From a bacterium (GTDB lineage: Bacteria > Electryoneota > RPQS01): a stretch of 64,000 nt of DNA. The stretch spans positions 248,001-312,000 of the forward strand of contig JADJCU010000002.1 in NCBI GenBank assembly GCA_016703065.1, written 5' to 3'. The notes under the pieces were generated by a model. It was given only the letters and a program-made list of their open reading frames with translations, did not search any database and was not told the origin of the DNA. The position numbers and the translations under genes are program-made. Position 1 is the first letter of the stretch, and the number at the start of each line of letters is the position of its first letter. Positions 38,799 to 48,866 of the stretch are shown here, piece by piece.

Positions 38799-41700
38799 AT
38801 GCTCCACCGGAGAATCTGTCTTGCCGCTCCGCTCACGATGCTCGTTTCCTTACTGCCCGCCATCGCGGAGCAGGCCAAGGCCCCGAGCTCGCTGACCAAG
38901 TCAGAACTTACTCGAGAGATGCAGCGTCTCGAAAACGAGATCTGGTCTCGCTCGCTCGACTGCGCTGGTGAAGCCGTCGTCGCGCCGCTTGAAGCTGAAC
39001 TTAACGCGCTTGGCGAAGCCTATCAGGCGCGCTTTCGGGACGCCGTCGATCCGCTCGATCAGGGCGGGGACGTTTGCGCGGGAGCCACGGTGATTCCGTC
39101 CATTCCGTACACCGACGCCGGAACAACCTCAGGCTATGCAGACGACTATTTGACTCCATGCTATTCCGGCGGCAGCTCGCCGGACGTCGTCTATCGCTTT
39201 ACGCCGAGCATGGATATGACTCTGGACGTTTCGCTGTGCGGATCATCGTTTAACACGGTGTTGAGCATCTGGCTTGGCTGTCCTGGCTCTGATGAGCCTG
39301 TCATGCTCTGTTGTAATGACGACTCGCCGGACTGCGCGCCGCAAAGCTGCTGCTCGGGCTTCAACTTCGTGCGCAACATTACCTACTACATCATCGTCGA
39401 CGGAGCGGCCGGAGAATCGGGCAACTACCAGCTCGTGATGGACTATTCGGTGTTGCCCTCCTGCTTTGTCGGGCTTGGCTGCACGGTGTGTCCGCCGGGC
39501 AGCAACTATGAAAATGAGCTGTGCCCAGCAACGTATCCCGACCCCAATGCAGGTCCTGCATGTTTCGGCAGCGGCTACGAGTTGATCAACTGCGGCGAGA
39601 CAATGTGCGGAAAGGCGACGCACACGAACACGTGGCTCGACCGGGACGCATATTGGATTACGCTTCATCAACGTGACAGTATCCGCTTCTGCATCGTCGC
39701 CGAGTTCGACGTGACTATCACGCTCTACGAATTCTTCCCCGGTTGAGTCATGCCAATTGGCTGGGCCGGAGGCCTGGCTTGTGATACAGTTTGCATCGGT
39801 GGTTGCTTTGAGCCCGGTTCCTATTTTGTGATGATCTCACCGTCCGGACCTCCGGGAAGCGTAAATTGCGCCAACGGCGATTACACGATATCCCTCGACT
39901 GCCAGCCTTGCATACCGTGTCCAGTTTGTGATCCGGTCGCGGGTATCCCGGAAGGGGAGCCGTGTCCTAATTTGCCGGACACCTATAACGGCGGCTGCCT
40001 TGGCGGCACCGAGTACGTGACTCCGATCCAATGTGATCAAGATATTTGCGGCACGAGTTGGGGCGAATTCGTTCCGCCGAACCCCTACATCTTCCGCGAT
40101 CGTGACATCTATGAACTGGTATTGACGCAGCACGACAGCATTGTCTGGACAGTGCATTCCAACGCGCCAACAGTCGTTGAGATCATGGAGCCGTTGCCCG
40201 GCTGTGCTGGAGCGATTACATGGGCATCAAGTTTTCAAGCGCCCAAGTGCGATACAGCGCGCGCCTCTGTGTGTTTGCCCCCGGGCCGCTATTGGCTCTC
40301 GGTCATTGGCTATCCATTAGGCGGCTACTGTGAACCGTATACTGCGAGCGTACGCTGTTTTCCCTGTCAAACGTGCGTTGACTGCCCACTTTCTGGTCGT
40401 CCGGAAAACGAACCCTGTCCCAATTTCAACGATCAGTACAATGCTGGCTGCCATTCGACGCCGCCGACAGCGGTGCCAGTTGCCTGTGGGGACACAATCT
40501 GCGGATCGGCGACCTATTATGATTTGCCGGACCATGACTTCTATCAGCTGACAATTGTCACCCGTGACACCGTGACGTGGTGTGTGACCGCGGACTTCCC
40601 GGTAACGGCGGCGATTTTCACGCCCAATGCAGTATGCGCAAACATGATCGTTCACTCGCAGGGCAATGCTCCCGCCTGTGTTCCGCTTTGCCTGTCGGTC
40701 TGTCTCGACCCGGGAACATATTGGCTCTATGTCCGGCCGACGTCGACATTCGGTTACATGAACTCGATTGCCTGCAAACCGTATGTAGCTTCAGTCCATT
40801 GCGCGCCGTGTCCGACCGGGCAGACCTGTACCTACGCAGATCTCGATTTCGATCCAGCGAACAACTCCTGCGGCTTCCAGAATATCCAACTGAGCTGCAA
40901 CGACACGATCTGCGGTGATATCATTCAGGCGGCCACGCCTGACGACGATTGGTACACGTTCGAGATTCCCTTCGGCACGCCGTGCGTCCGCGTGACGGCG
41001 AACGTCTATGGGAATGACACGCCGGGCTTCTATCCGTTTGGTCTTGGTCTGGACCCCGGAATTCAGATCTTCGAAGGTAACTGCACAACTCTCGTCGGCC
41101 AGGATAACAACGGCGGGGTAGGCAATGATGCACTGTTGACCACAGCTTGTTTGACTCCCGGCTGGTATCACATTCGAGTGGCCGGAGTCGCAGGGAGCAT
41201 CGGGCCGTATGTCCTGACTTTACACTGCGACCCGTGTGCGTGTCCGCCGCCCTGTGCCTATCAGAACCGCGACATAGAACCCGCCAACAACACCTGCGCG
41301 TCTGCGCCCGCGGAGTTTATATGCGGCGATACCCTTTGCGGCGAAGTCCGGTTGGGGCCGTCGCCAGACGAGGACTGGTATCTCTTCTTCGTTTTCGGAC
41401 CGGGCTGCCAGCGCCTGACGGTCGATGTCTTTGCCAACGGCACGCCGGGCTATTTCGGCTACCTTGCCGGACTCGATCCAATCGTTGAACTCTGGGACCC
41501 GACCTGCACGACGATGCTCGCGATGGACGACAACTCGGGTCTGTCCAACGACAGCCGCCTCATTTCGGCTTGTCTCGCTCCCGGTACCTATCGCATCAAA
41601 ATAACCGGAGTCGGAGGCTCAAGCGGTCCGTACGTATTCGCTGCGCATTGCGACGATTGTCCGTGCAACGGAGCCTGTCCCTATCCGACGCTGGATGTGG

Positions 41701-42785
41701 ATCCGACAAATGATTTCTGTGATCCGGCGACGACACCGATGCTCTTCTGTGCCGACACAACATGCGGCGAGATTATCTACACTCAACCGGGCATGCCGTT
41801 TGACCGCGACTGGTATCAGATCACGGTTCCGCCGACCGGGTGCTTTGCGTTGACGGTGGATTGCTTCGGCGATGACACTCCGGCCTACGCCACTTTCGGG
41901 CAAGGGCTTGATCCTACCTTGTGGCTCTACGCGGCGGATTGCGCCACGCTGCTCGAGTTTGACTACGACTCGGGCATAGGCAATGATAGCAAACTCAGCT
42001 CAGGCTGCCTCGCTCCGGGAGTTTACAATCTCCTTGTTGAGAGCACAACCGGCTCGAACGGCCCATACATCCTCGCGATCTCGTGTAAGCAGTGCCAATG
42101 CCCCTGCACGATTTCCTGCGATCCCGGCCTTCCCGTTGAAGGAGAAGTCTGTCCGAATCTCGGTGCAGACGTCTTCAACGGCGGTTGCTTGACAAGTCCG
42201 CCGACCTTCCAGCCTATTCTCTGTGCGTCCCGCTTCTGCGGCACCTCATTTGCCATGGGCGGCCTACGTGATACCGATTGGTTCCAGTTCACTCTCGCGT
42301 CGGCTCGCCGCATTCGCTGGATCGTCTCGGCTGAATTTCCGTTCGAGTTCGCGATTTACAAACCGAATCCGAATTGCAGCAGCCTGCAGACAATTCGCTA
42401 TGGTACCGGACAAGCATGTGAAACCAAGCAGCACATCGTTAAGTGCCTCTCTGCGGGAACGTACTACTTCTACCTTGCTCCCACCGTGACCACCGGAGTG
42501 CCCTGCTCGGCCTACTCGTCACACGTGCAATGCGGCAAGTGCCTGATTACGGACCTTGTCATCCATCTCGCTGCATCGAGCATTAAGCTGAACTGGGAGC
42601 CCGACGGCACCGATCCGGTCTACACCGTGCACCGTGGCACGCGCGAAGATTTCGAGCCTACCGACGCCACAGCCATTGGAACCACTACTGAAGGCGTCTT
42701 CATTGACCAGGATGTCGTCCTGACAGGCGCCGAAAAGTGCTTCTACCTGGTGACAATGGACGCTCCGAGCGACTTGGAACCATAG
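38799..42785 (+). CDS. Cys-rich secreted repeat protein with in-frame TGA
   Basis: Signal peptide (LTMLVSLLPAIA), a charged helical stretch, a PPC-like beta domain, then seven Cys-rich beta repeats and a fibronectin-like C-terminal end (SIKLNWEPDGTDPVYTVHRG). Within one reading frame a TGA at 39744-39746 splits it after LYEFFPG; the same frame continues as VMPIGWAGG. Other repeats have Cys at this point (MEPLPGC, PNAVC, PNPNC), so a TGC-to-TGA change, real or an error, explains it. Length is about 1328 codons. There is no sorting domain at the end. Function unknown; the fold suggests adhesion or surface structure. Start ATG has AGGAAAGGA upstream. Confidence 0.8.
39481..42550 (+). repeat. Seven Cys-rich beta repeats of two types
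   Basis: Type A units (about 39481-39900, 39920-40370, 40375-40815 and 42105-42550) share a CP-N-x-x-YNGGC-like entry, an ICGxxx motif, a D-x-D-x-Y/F core and a LxPGxYW exit. Type B units (about 40828-41250, 41256-41665, 41671-42100) share D-x-DPANNSC, a DDDWYTFEI-like core, FGxGLDP, NDxxLxxxCL and PGxYxIxVxG. Order A-A-A-B-B-B-A. Boundaries are approximate and were placed by eye on the protein. Confidence 0.75.
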
Positions 42786-42819
42786 CGGACAAACAACTCT
42801 CACCTTGTTGAGGAAGAAA

Positions 42820-42852
42820 GGGAGCGGCATTCGGCCGCTCCCTTGTTTTTTT
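42820..42852 (+). terminator. Terminator after the Cys-rich repeat protein
   Basis: Nine-base-pair stem GGGAGCGGC / GCCGCTCCC with an ATTCG loop, followed by TTG and seven T. Confidence 0.9.
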
Positions 42853-42988
42853 GTTGACCCACTACACCCTTCCGTTGCGTGACATGTTATCATTTCTTAC
42901 GCGAGACGAGGTATATCGACTCCACATTATTGTTGCAGACCGCAAACATGTGCTCAAATTTCTGCTCCATGAGGTGCAATTGTTCGGC

Positions 42989-43016
42989 TTGTTTGACCAG
43001 ATAAGTGGATTATATT
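42989..43016 (+). promoter_or_regulatory. Likely sigma-70 promoter for the lipoprotein gene
   Basis: TTGTTT (42989-42994), 16 bases, TATATT (43011-43016), about 60 bases before the lipoprotein ATG. Confidence 0.5.
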
Positions 43017-43077
43017 GATAACTGTCTCAATCTCTCCGCAATATTCAAGCACTCAATCAATCATTAGAGGAGCCTCC

Positions 43078-44430
43078 ATGCACTCGTCGCGGTTTCTTGT
43101 GCTGTTGCTAACAGCCGCGTTGATGTTCGTCGGCTGTCCTAAGGACGATGATGATTCGTCCGACACTCCCTCCGTCACGGATAATGCCAGTGGCTCCGTG
43201 ACCTCCACGACATCCGGCACGATCGAGACACCACTCGGTGCCCAGATCGTAGTACCGGTAGGTGCCGTGCCGACCACTGAAAGTGGCGCCACCGGCACTA
43301 TGGTCTTTTCCATCGAGTTGAATAATTCAATTTCCGTCACCGTTCCCGAAGGCGAGAGCATGACCTCCGATGTCTATCAATTCGGACCGGAGGGCTTCAC
43401 GTTCGCGCGACCTGTTGAAATTGCCGTGCCGGTCCCCGGCGAAGGCGATCCCGGGGAACTCAGTCTTTGGCGCCGTAATCCGACCACGGGCACTCCCGAG
43501 TATTTCAGTTCTCAGTATGACGCGGCCACCCGTACCGTCCGTGCGCAGACCTATCAACTGTCGCCGTGGTTTATCACAGGACATTCCGTACAGGATGATG
43601 CCTCCGGTTGTCTTCACGTCACCAATGGCGGCTCAAGCTGGCTGAATGTGTGTGTCGACGAATACACGCTCGAGTACCCGGCACAGACCGATTGGATACC
43701 CGAAGCGGGCCAAGGTGTTCTGTACGCTCCCTTTGGCACGATCGGCTGGGCGCATGAAGGTAACTGGTATCTGCCGCAAGGCACATACACTTTCTGCCTG
43801 CAGCGCGAGAGCGAGATCAACCCGGGTGAATACTATCACATTTTCACCGACCCGATCACGATCGCGAATGCGTGGCACTACAATGCTCCCGACTGCGCCA
43901 ATCTGAGTAATTCAAGTTTCGTGGATGCCCAAGCAGGCCGTTGCACTTGCATTCCGACTCCTACGACATCAGTCGGCACAGGCGACATTCAAGTCACATT
44001 GACGTGGTATAATGTTGCCCCGTTGGATCTTGATCTTTGGGTCCAGGACCCGACAGGTGATTGGTGCTACTATGGGAACGGCCAAGCGCCGAACGTGACG
44101 GCCACCGGCGGCCAGCTTGACCGCGACAATCTCTGTGGCAACTATGAAAATGGCCGCCCTGAGAACATCTATTGGACAACGACCCCGCCGGCCGGCGAAT
44201 ACGTCGTCGCCGTTGACTGGTTCTATGGTTGCGGCGAAGACCACGGTGCGCAGGCAATCAATGTTCGCACCGTGGTCGGCGGCACCACACGGACATTTAA
44301 CACCTCCATTGGTGTCGATGAGCAGATGAAGGAGATTACGCGCTTCACCATTAGCGGTTCGACCGTGACCATGCTCCCGCCGCGCTCTGACGTGCTGTAT
44401 GACAACGTGGTACGGCCCGCTAAGAACTGA
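43078..44430 (+). CDS. Outer-envelope lipoprotein with ZU5-like domain
   Basis: 450 residues. Lipoprotein signal with lipobox LMFVGC then an acidic DDDDSSD stretch. The first domain (about 45-165) resembles ZU5-type beta domains (GTIETPLGAQIVVPVGAVP). The C-terminal domain (about 300-440) resembles secreted YfaP/DUF2135-type modules (QVTLTWYNVAPLDLDLWVQDP). Several Cys pairs suggest disulfides. Function unknown. ATG 43078 follows GAGGAG; the same frame is open upstream to 43015 but lacks a signal there. Confidence 0.78.
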   Translation: MHSSRFLVLLLTAALMFVGCPKDDDDSSDTPSVTDNASGSVTSTTSGTIETPLGAQIVVPVGAVPTTESGATGTMVFSIELNNSISVTVPEGESMTSDVYQFGPEGFTFARPVEIAVPVPGEGDPGELSLWRRNPTTGTPEYFSSQYDAATRTVRAQTYQLSPWFITGHSVQDDASGCLHVTNGGSSWLNVCVDEYTLEYPAQTDWIPEAGQGVLYAPFGTIGWAHEGNWYLPQGTYTFCLQRESEINPGEYYHIFTDPITIANAWHYNAPDCANLSNSSFVDAQAGRCTCIPTPTTSVGTGDIQVTLTWYNVAPLDLDLWVQDPTGDWCYYGNGQAPNVTATGGQLDRDNLCGNYENGRPENIYWTTTPPAGEYVVAVDWFYGCGEDHGAQAINVRTVVGGTTRTFNTSIGVDEQMKEITRFTISGSTVTMLPPRSDVLYDNVVRPAKN

Positions 44431-44474
44431 TAAGTAACGCCTTGTTTGCAAAACGAGGCCGCTCTCGCAGGAGC

Positions 44475-44510
44475 AAAAAGCCCCCGACACACAAGTGTCG
44501 GGGGCTTTTT
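44475..44510. terminator. Bidirectional terminator
   Basis: Perfect 16-base-pair stem AAAAAGCCCCCGACAC / GTGTCGGGGGCTTTTT with an ACAA loop. The A and T runs make it work on both strands; it ends the lipoprotein gene and could back up the regulator gene on the minus strand. Confidence 0.92.
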
Positions 44511-44751
44511 CGAAAGTGTCAGCGAAGGACGGCCTGGGGAAGTGACCTCCTCCGCTGGCGAACGATGCTGCCTTCAATGGACTCAGTCAGTCTCGCGCAT
44601 ACCAACTACAATCCAGCAGCTTCGAAAAGTCGTTAACATCGATCATAACAAGACTTATGCCATAACATCGAAAGCCGTTAAAAGTATATATTACAACTCA
44701 TTGTCAAGAAAAAAAGGGATAAATTGGTCCTGTTTTGTGATGCAAAACTCC

Positions 44752-44774
44752 GATTGGGAGACAAATCTCCCATC
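44752..44774 (-). terminator. Weak hairpin after the NtrC-type regulator
   Basis: GATTGGGAGA / TCTCCCATC around CAAA, starting seven bases past the regulator stop on the minus strand. Only a short, interrupted T stretch follows. Confidence 0.5.
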
Positions 44775-44780
44775 AAGAGG

Positions 44781-46160
44781 TCATTTATAGTCTTCCTTGT
44801 GGAGGTCGAACTGCTTCAACTTCTCGAAAATTGTGCGGCGATCAATTCCGGCATGATCTGCAGTCTTTCCAATGTTGCCTCGGTACCGAGCAAGCAGAGC
44901 GGCCAGATACTGCCGCTCTACCCGTTCGGTTTCGTCCCGCACCAAGTCACGCAGCGGCCTGTCCGTCGCGATGGGTGTGGCCGAAGAAATTGCCGCCACC
45001 TCAATGAACTGAATCCGTTCAATCTCATTCGACTCCGCGAGCACGACGGCGCGCTCGACCGTATTCTGCAGTTCACGCACATTTCCGGGCCATTCGTGTT
45101 CAAGTAGCGCTCGCCACGCGGCCACTGAGAACCTAAGACCCGGCTTACCCAGCCGCTCGGATGCCGTCGCGAGCGCATCCGCCGCCAGGAGTTCAATATC
45201 TTCTCGCCGAGCTCGCAGCGGCGGGAGTGTGATCGGCACGACGTTCAATCGATAGTACAAATCCTCGCGAAACCGTCCCGCTCGCACCTGCTCGGCCAGA
45301 TTGTGATTCGTTGCCGTGATCAACCGGACATTCACGCTAAGTGTCTGCGATCCTCCCACTCGTTCGAACTGGCGTTCTTGAACGACGTTGAGCAGCTTCG
45401 TCTGCAATTCCGGTGTCAACTCGCCGATTTCATCAAGAAACAGCGTGCCGCCGTCCGCTAACTCGAACCTCCCGATTCGCCGCTCGACGGCGCCCGTGAA
45501 TGCACCCTTCTCGTGCCCAAAGAGTTCGCTTTCGAGCAGGGTAGGGGTAAGGGCCGCGCAATTCACACTGACATAGGGCTTCTTTGCGCGTTTTGATTCG
45601 CTGTGCAGCGCCTGCGCCAAAATTCCCTTACCCGTCCCCGTTTCTCCGAGAATCAGTACGGTTGTGTCCGTTCGAGCGACCTTGCGTGCAAGGTGAAACA
45701 CGTCCTCCATCGCCCGGCTTCTGCCGATCATCCGCGCAAAGGTCGAGCGTGACGCGATCTCCTCCTGCAGCGTGGCCAGCTCATGTCGTTGCCGCTCATG
45801 CTCGACGACCCGCGCAATTCTCATCCGCAATTCGTCCGAGTTAAAGGGCTTGGTCACATAGTCCGCCGCGCCCGCCTTCATCGCGCCGATCGCGGAGTCA
45901 ATTGAGCCGTGGCCGGTGATCATCAGTATCGGAACGCGCGAGTCAATTTCGCGCAGCTTCGGCAGCAACTCCAAACCGCTCAAACCTTGCATGACCAAAT
46001 CACACAACACTACGTCAAACCTCACCTCCGTGAAGCGAGCGAGAGCCGCTTCACCAGATGCGGCAGTCTCGACGATACACTCGTCGCTTTCGAGTAGTTT
46101 CGATGTAGATTTACGAAACGCCAGATCGTCGTCCACGAGGAGAATTCTAATAGGGATCAT
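44781..46160 (-). CDS. NtrC-family sigma-54 response regulator
   Basis: 459 residues. Receiver domain with phospho-acceptor Asp54 (VVLCDLVM), then a sigma-54 AAA+ domain with Walker A GETGTGKG (Gly where Glu is usual after the Lys), the GAFTGA sigma-54 contact loop, Walker B GTLFLDEIGEL, and a C-terminal Fis-type helix-turn-helix (YRGNIGKTADHAGIDRRT). It would activate sigma-54 promoters when phosphorylated. It overlaps the kinase gene by four bases, forming a two-component pair. Targets unknown. Confidence 0.95.
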   Translation of the reverse strand: MIPIRILLVDDDLAFRKSTSKLLESDECIVETAASGEAALARFTEVRFDVVLCDLVMQGLSGLELLPKLREIDSRVPILMITGHGSIDSAIGAMKAGAADYVTKPFNSDELRMRIARVVEHERQRHELATLQEEIASRSTFARMIGRSRAMEDVFHLARKVARTDTTVLILGETGTGKGILAQALHSESKRAKKPYVSVNCAALTPTLLESELFGHEKGAFTGAVERRIGRFELADGGTLFLDEIGELTPELQTKLLNVVQERQFERVGGSQTLSVNVRLITATNHNLAEQVRAGRFREDLYYRLNVVPITLPPLRARREDIELLAADALATASERLGKPGLRFSVAAWRALLEHEWPGNVRELQNTVERAVVLAESNEIERIQFIEVAAISSATPIATDRPLRDLVRDETERVERQYLAALLARYRGNIGKTADHAGIDRRTIFEKLKQFDLHKEDYK

Positions 46161-47938
46161 ACCGAGGCTCCCTCATCAGTCGATACATGCGCTGGCCGTA
46201 TCGGCAGCTTCATTGTAAAGGTCGTACCTTCCCCGGGTGCCGACGTGACGTCAATCAGGCCGCCGTGTAACCGGACAACGCGGTAGCAAACGAACAATCC
46301 TAAGCCCACTCCCGCAACTTCGCTCTTCGTCGTGAAGAACGCGTTAAAAATCTTTTCCAGTGTCGCCTCGTCCATCCCGATACCCGTGTCGGCCGCTTCG
46401 AGGACAACGTGTTCACTGTCTGCGCTTGTGCGCAGCGTCAACGTCCCCCCGCCGGGCATCGCGTCGATCGCGTTGAGCACGAGATTGAGCAGAACCTGTT
46501 TCAATTGGTCGCCGTCTCCCCAAAGTTGCGGCAGTCCGTCCGCAAACTCTCGCTGAACAGCGACTCGCTTGGACTCAAGCTGGAGCGTGGAAATGCGCAG
46601 AACGGAGTCTGCGATGCTATTCATATCTGTCGGTCGGAACTCTTCCTGGGACGGACGGTGAAAGTCGAGCAGTTGCCGTGTCAGTTTCGCCATGCGACTG
46701 ACTTCGTCACGTATTAGCTGCACGTACTCGCCGGACTCGGCCTTCGAAATCGACGGCTTACCCAACACCTCGACACAATTCTGAATATTGCAAATCGGGT
46801 TGTTCAGTTCATGGGACAGTTGCGCCGAGAGCTTTCCAACAGTGCTGAACTTCTCGGACTGCACGAGCTGCCGCTGTGTCAGCTTAAGTTCGTTCATCTG
46901 TTGTAAGAGCCTGGTGTTTAGCCGCTCCAGCTCGCACTGCCGTTCCCGCAGTCGCGCGCGCATCTCAATAAACTGCTTGGTCAAACTGGCCAGTTCGTCG
47001 CCGCCGCGCTCTTCAAGCGCGGCATCTGCGGCTCCCGTTTCGAGGGCCAGCGCCGCTTGATTCAGCCGCCTGATCCGCGCAATCATGCGGGAAATCGCGA
47101 TGCCCCCGATAACGGTCACCGTCAAGACGATGATCGCCGCAAGGGCGCCCACGCTGGTCTGCACGTCTCTGAGCACCGAAAGCTCCGGCCCCAAGTCCCG
47201 CACGAGCAGCACGCACATATCCGGCGATGGCCCCCCAGGCAATCCTTCACACATCACGAGATGCCGATGCTCCTCGAGATCGAGTGGAATGGGTCGCGTT
47301 GCGGCAGTCATATCCCACGGCAGCGATTCCTTCAGCGGTTGAATCAGCGTCGAATCGACGCTTACAAACAAGAACTGCTGACCAGTGAACACAGCCATGC
47401 GGCTTCGCGTAATTTCAGAAATCCCCCAGAGCCAGCGCGCATCAAGCCTGTTGCCCACGAACACGCGCCGTTTGTCCGGTGTTGAAAGTTCCGCCGATGC
47501 TATCTGATATAGGTACAGACCATCATGCTGAAATCGTAAGCCGCCGAGGTCAAGCAGTTCTGTGTCGGGCACAGCATGACTTGTCTCTCGTACCACTCGC
47601 ACCAGCGCATTGCCGTTGCTGTCTTCGACTTGCAATACATCCAGCATCGTTAGATCAAGGAAGTTTCTGCCCCACTCCTCCGCGTCTTGAGCCGATTTGT
47701 TCAAGTCAAGCGTCGCCAGATACTCTGCCTGATTCACAGCGACTGCGTGCAGAAACTCCTGCTGCTGGTCGAGCAGATTGCGCAGGACACGTTGGCTTGT
47801 TACCAGTTCTTCGCCTACGGTTTTCACCACGCGATCGGCCACGATCCGTCCAAACAGCCACAAACTGGCGACTGTCAGCAGTCCGCCTGCGAGTAGCGCC
47901 CAGAGCGTAACGCGCAGAAACAGTGGTGATTTCAGCAT
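46157..47938 (-). CDS. Membrane sensor histidine kinase
   Basis: 593 residues. Two membrane spans (LWALLAGGLLTVASLWLF and IIVLTVTVIGGIAI) frame a periplasmic sensor of about 240 residues. Then come HAMP, a coiled coil, and the phospho-acceptor His376 in QLSHELNNPICNIQN. The ATPase has N-box NLVLNAIDAM, DTGIGM and GLGLFVCYRVV. The layout fits NtrB/AtoS-like kinases that partner NtrC regulators. ATG 47938 (MLKSPLFLRV) follows AGGGAGA; an upstream in-frame start reads through a terminator and is unlikely. Confidence 0.93.
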   Translation of the reverse strand: MLKSPLFLRVTLWALLAGGLLTVASLWLFGRIVADRVVKTVGEELVTSQRVLRNLLDQQQEFLHAVAVNQAEYLATLDLNKSAQDAEEWGRNFLDLTMLDVLQVEDSNGNALVRVVRETSHAVPDTELLDLGGLRFQHDGLYLYQIASAELSTPDKRRVFVGNRLDARWLWGISEITRSRMAVFTGQQFLFVSVDSTLIQPLKESLPWDMTAATRPIPLDLEEHRHLVMCEGLPGGPSPDMCVLLVRDLGPELSVLRDVQTSVGALAAIIVLTVTVIGGIAISRMIARIRRLNQAALALETGAADAALEERGGDELASLTKQFIEMRARLRERQCELERLNTRLLQQMNELKLTQRQLVQSEKFSTVGKLSAQLSHELNNPICNIQNCVEVLGKPSISKAESGEYVQLIRDEVSRMAKLTRQLLDFHRPSQEEFRPTDMNSIADSVLRISTLQLESKRVAVQREFADGLPQLWGDGDQLKQVLLNLVLNAIDAMPGGGTLTLRTSADSEHVVLEAADTGIGMDEATLEKIFNAFFTTKSEVAGVGLGLFVCYRVVRLHGGLIDVTSAPGEGTTFTMKLPIRPAHVSTDEGASV

Positions 47939-47950
47939 GGGAATCTCCCT

Positions 47951-47984
47951 GAAAATGAAAGCGGGCCAACATCTGTCGGCCCGC
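47951..47984 (-). terminator. Terminator of the ribosomal-protein genes (minus strand)
   Basis: Seven-base-pair stem GCGGGCC / GGCCCGC with a ten-base loop, followed on the minus strand by TTTCATTTTC. It lies between rpmG and the kinase gene, whose start is 13 bases further on. Confidence 0.65.
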
Positions 47985-48027
47985 AATAGGAACACGTCTT
48001 CCGATGCACGGTACTCCCGCGCCTCGC

Positions 48028-48213
48028 TTAGCGGACTTCGCGATGCAAAGTCATCTTACGCAGATTCGGATTATATTTCATAAGCTCCATACGGTCCGGA
48101 GTATTCTTTCTGTTCTTCATCGTGCTGTAGCGGCTCGGCGTCAAGCCCTTACCGCGCGCTTCGGTGCATTCGAGCGTGACGATGATGCGTCCTTCTTTAG
48201 TTTTCTTGGCCAT
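48028..48213 (-). CDS. rpmG: Ribosomal protein bL33
   Basis: 61 residues. Pattern VTLECTEARGKG, YSTMKNRKNTPDRMELMKYNP and KMTLHREVR is bL33. The two CxxC pairs of the zinc form are absent, so this is the zinc-independent form. Last of three ribosomal protein genes read on the minus strand. Confidence 0.96.
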   Translation of the reverse strand: MAKKTKEGRIIVTLECTEARGKGLTPSRYSTMKNRKNTPDRMELMKYNPNLRKMTLHREVR

Positions 48214-48224
48214 CGTGCTTCTCC

Positions 48225-48473
48225 TTAGGCGTGCGAATGCGTCGCGGTGTGCAATTCAATCATCTTCCGCCACGCCGTCGGAATCCCATTCTTTGTAATG
48301 GTCTTCAAACCGCGCGCGGACACACGAACCCGAACCCACTGGCCGGTCGCTTCGTCGAATATCCGCTTGGTGCGCAAATTCGGATACTGCCACTTGCGTG
48401 TCTTGTTATTCGCGTGGCTTACGTTATGAGCCTTGTGGCGGCCCCGGCCGGTAATCGGGCAAACTCGTGACAT
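48225..48473 (-). CDS. rpmB: Ribosomal protein bL28
   Basis: 82 residues. Starts VCPITGRGRHKAHNVSHANN, the bL28 signature, with RVRVSARGLKTITKNG later. Only one Cys of the zinc form remains. Eleven bases upstream of rpmG. Confidence 0.97.
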   Translation of the reverse strand: MSRVCPITGRGRHKAHNVSHANNKTRKWQYPNLRTKRIFDEATGQWVRVRVSARGLKTITKNGIPTAWRKMIELHTATHSHA

Positions 48474-48508
48474 GTCTTACTCGAATGTTGTGAGAAATGG
48501 TCGCCGGC

Positions 48509-48775
48509 TTAGTATGCTTCGGCTTCCTGCACGAAGGGCAGGAGGGCGATATGGCGCGCGCGCTTGATCGCCAGCGTCATTAGACGCTGCTCCTGGCGAT
48601 CGAGACGCGTCAGGCGGCGCGGGAGAATTCTGCCGTTCGCGCCGATAAAGCGCTGCAGCAGCTTCGTGTCTTTGTAGTCGATGAACTTGATGCCATGCTC
48701 GGCAAGATAAGACGGCTTGCGCACCATGTTGGTGCGGATCTTGGCTGAGGGCCTCTTCGGGGCAGGTCGTTTCAT
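48509..48775 (-). CDS. rpsR: Ribosomal protein bS18
   Basis: 88 residues. Core IKFIDYKDTKLLQRFI, GRILPRRLTRLDRQEQRLM and IKRARHIALLPF is bS18. Usually next to rpsF and ssb; here it heads an S18-L28-L33 unit instead. Confidence 0.97.
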   Translation of the reverse strand: MKRPAPKRPSAKIRTNMVRKPSYLAEHGIKFIDYKDTKLLQRFIGANGRILPRRLTRLDRQEQRLMTLAIKRARHIALLPFVQEAEAY

Positions 48776-48837
48776 GTGTTCGGGAAATAGTTATCCGCGG
48801 GCCGCCCGGGTCGGGCACCCTACGTTGAAAGCCTCAA

Positions 48838-48866
48838 AATATAAGGCATTGGACCTACTTTGTCAA
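48838..48866 (-). promoter_or_regulatory. Consensus sigma-70 promoter for rpsR-rpmB-rpmG
   Basis: On the minus strand: TTGACA (48866-48861), 17 bases, TATATT (48843-48838). Transcription would begin roughly 55 bases before the rpsR ATG. Perfect -35 and five of six at -10. Confidence 0.85.

Larger units (their letters stand above)
44431..44780. other. Intergenic stretch between convergent genes
   Basis: Holds the bidirectional terminator at 44475-44510 and a hairpin at 44752-44774. The AT-rich middle (about 44630-44730) shows no gene; no promoter I could defend. Confidence 0.7.

Noticed and set aside
39744..39746. Genome-wide recoding of TGA (as in some candidate phyla)
   Set aside because: TGA ends many intact genes here, such as hpf-xerC and nadD-bamD overlaps, so TGA is a normal stop.
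44630..44730. AT-rich island as an insertion-sequence scar or foreign DNA
   Set aside because: No inverted repeats, target duplication or transposase remnant; it is a plain gap between convergent genes.
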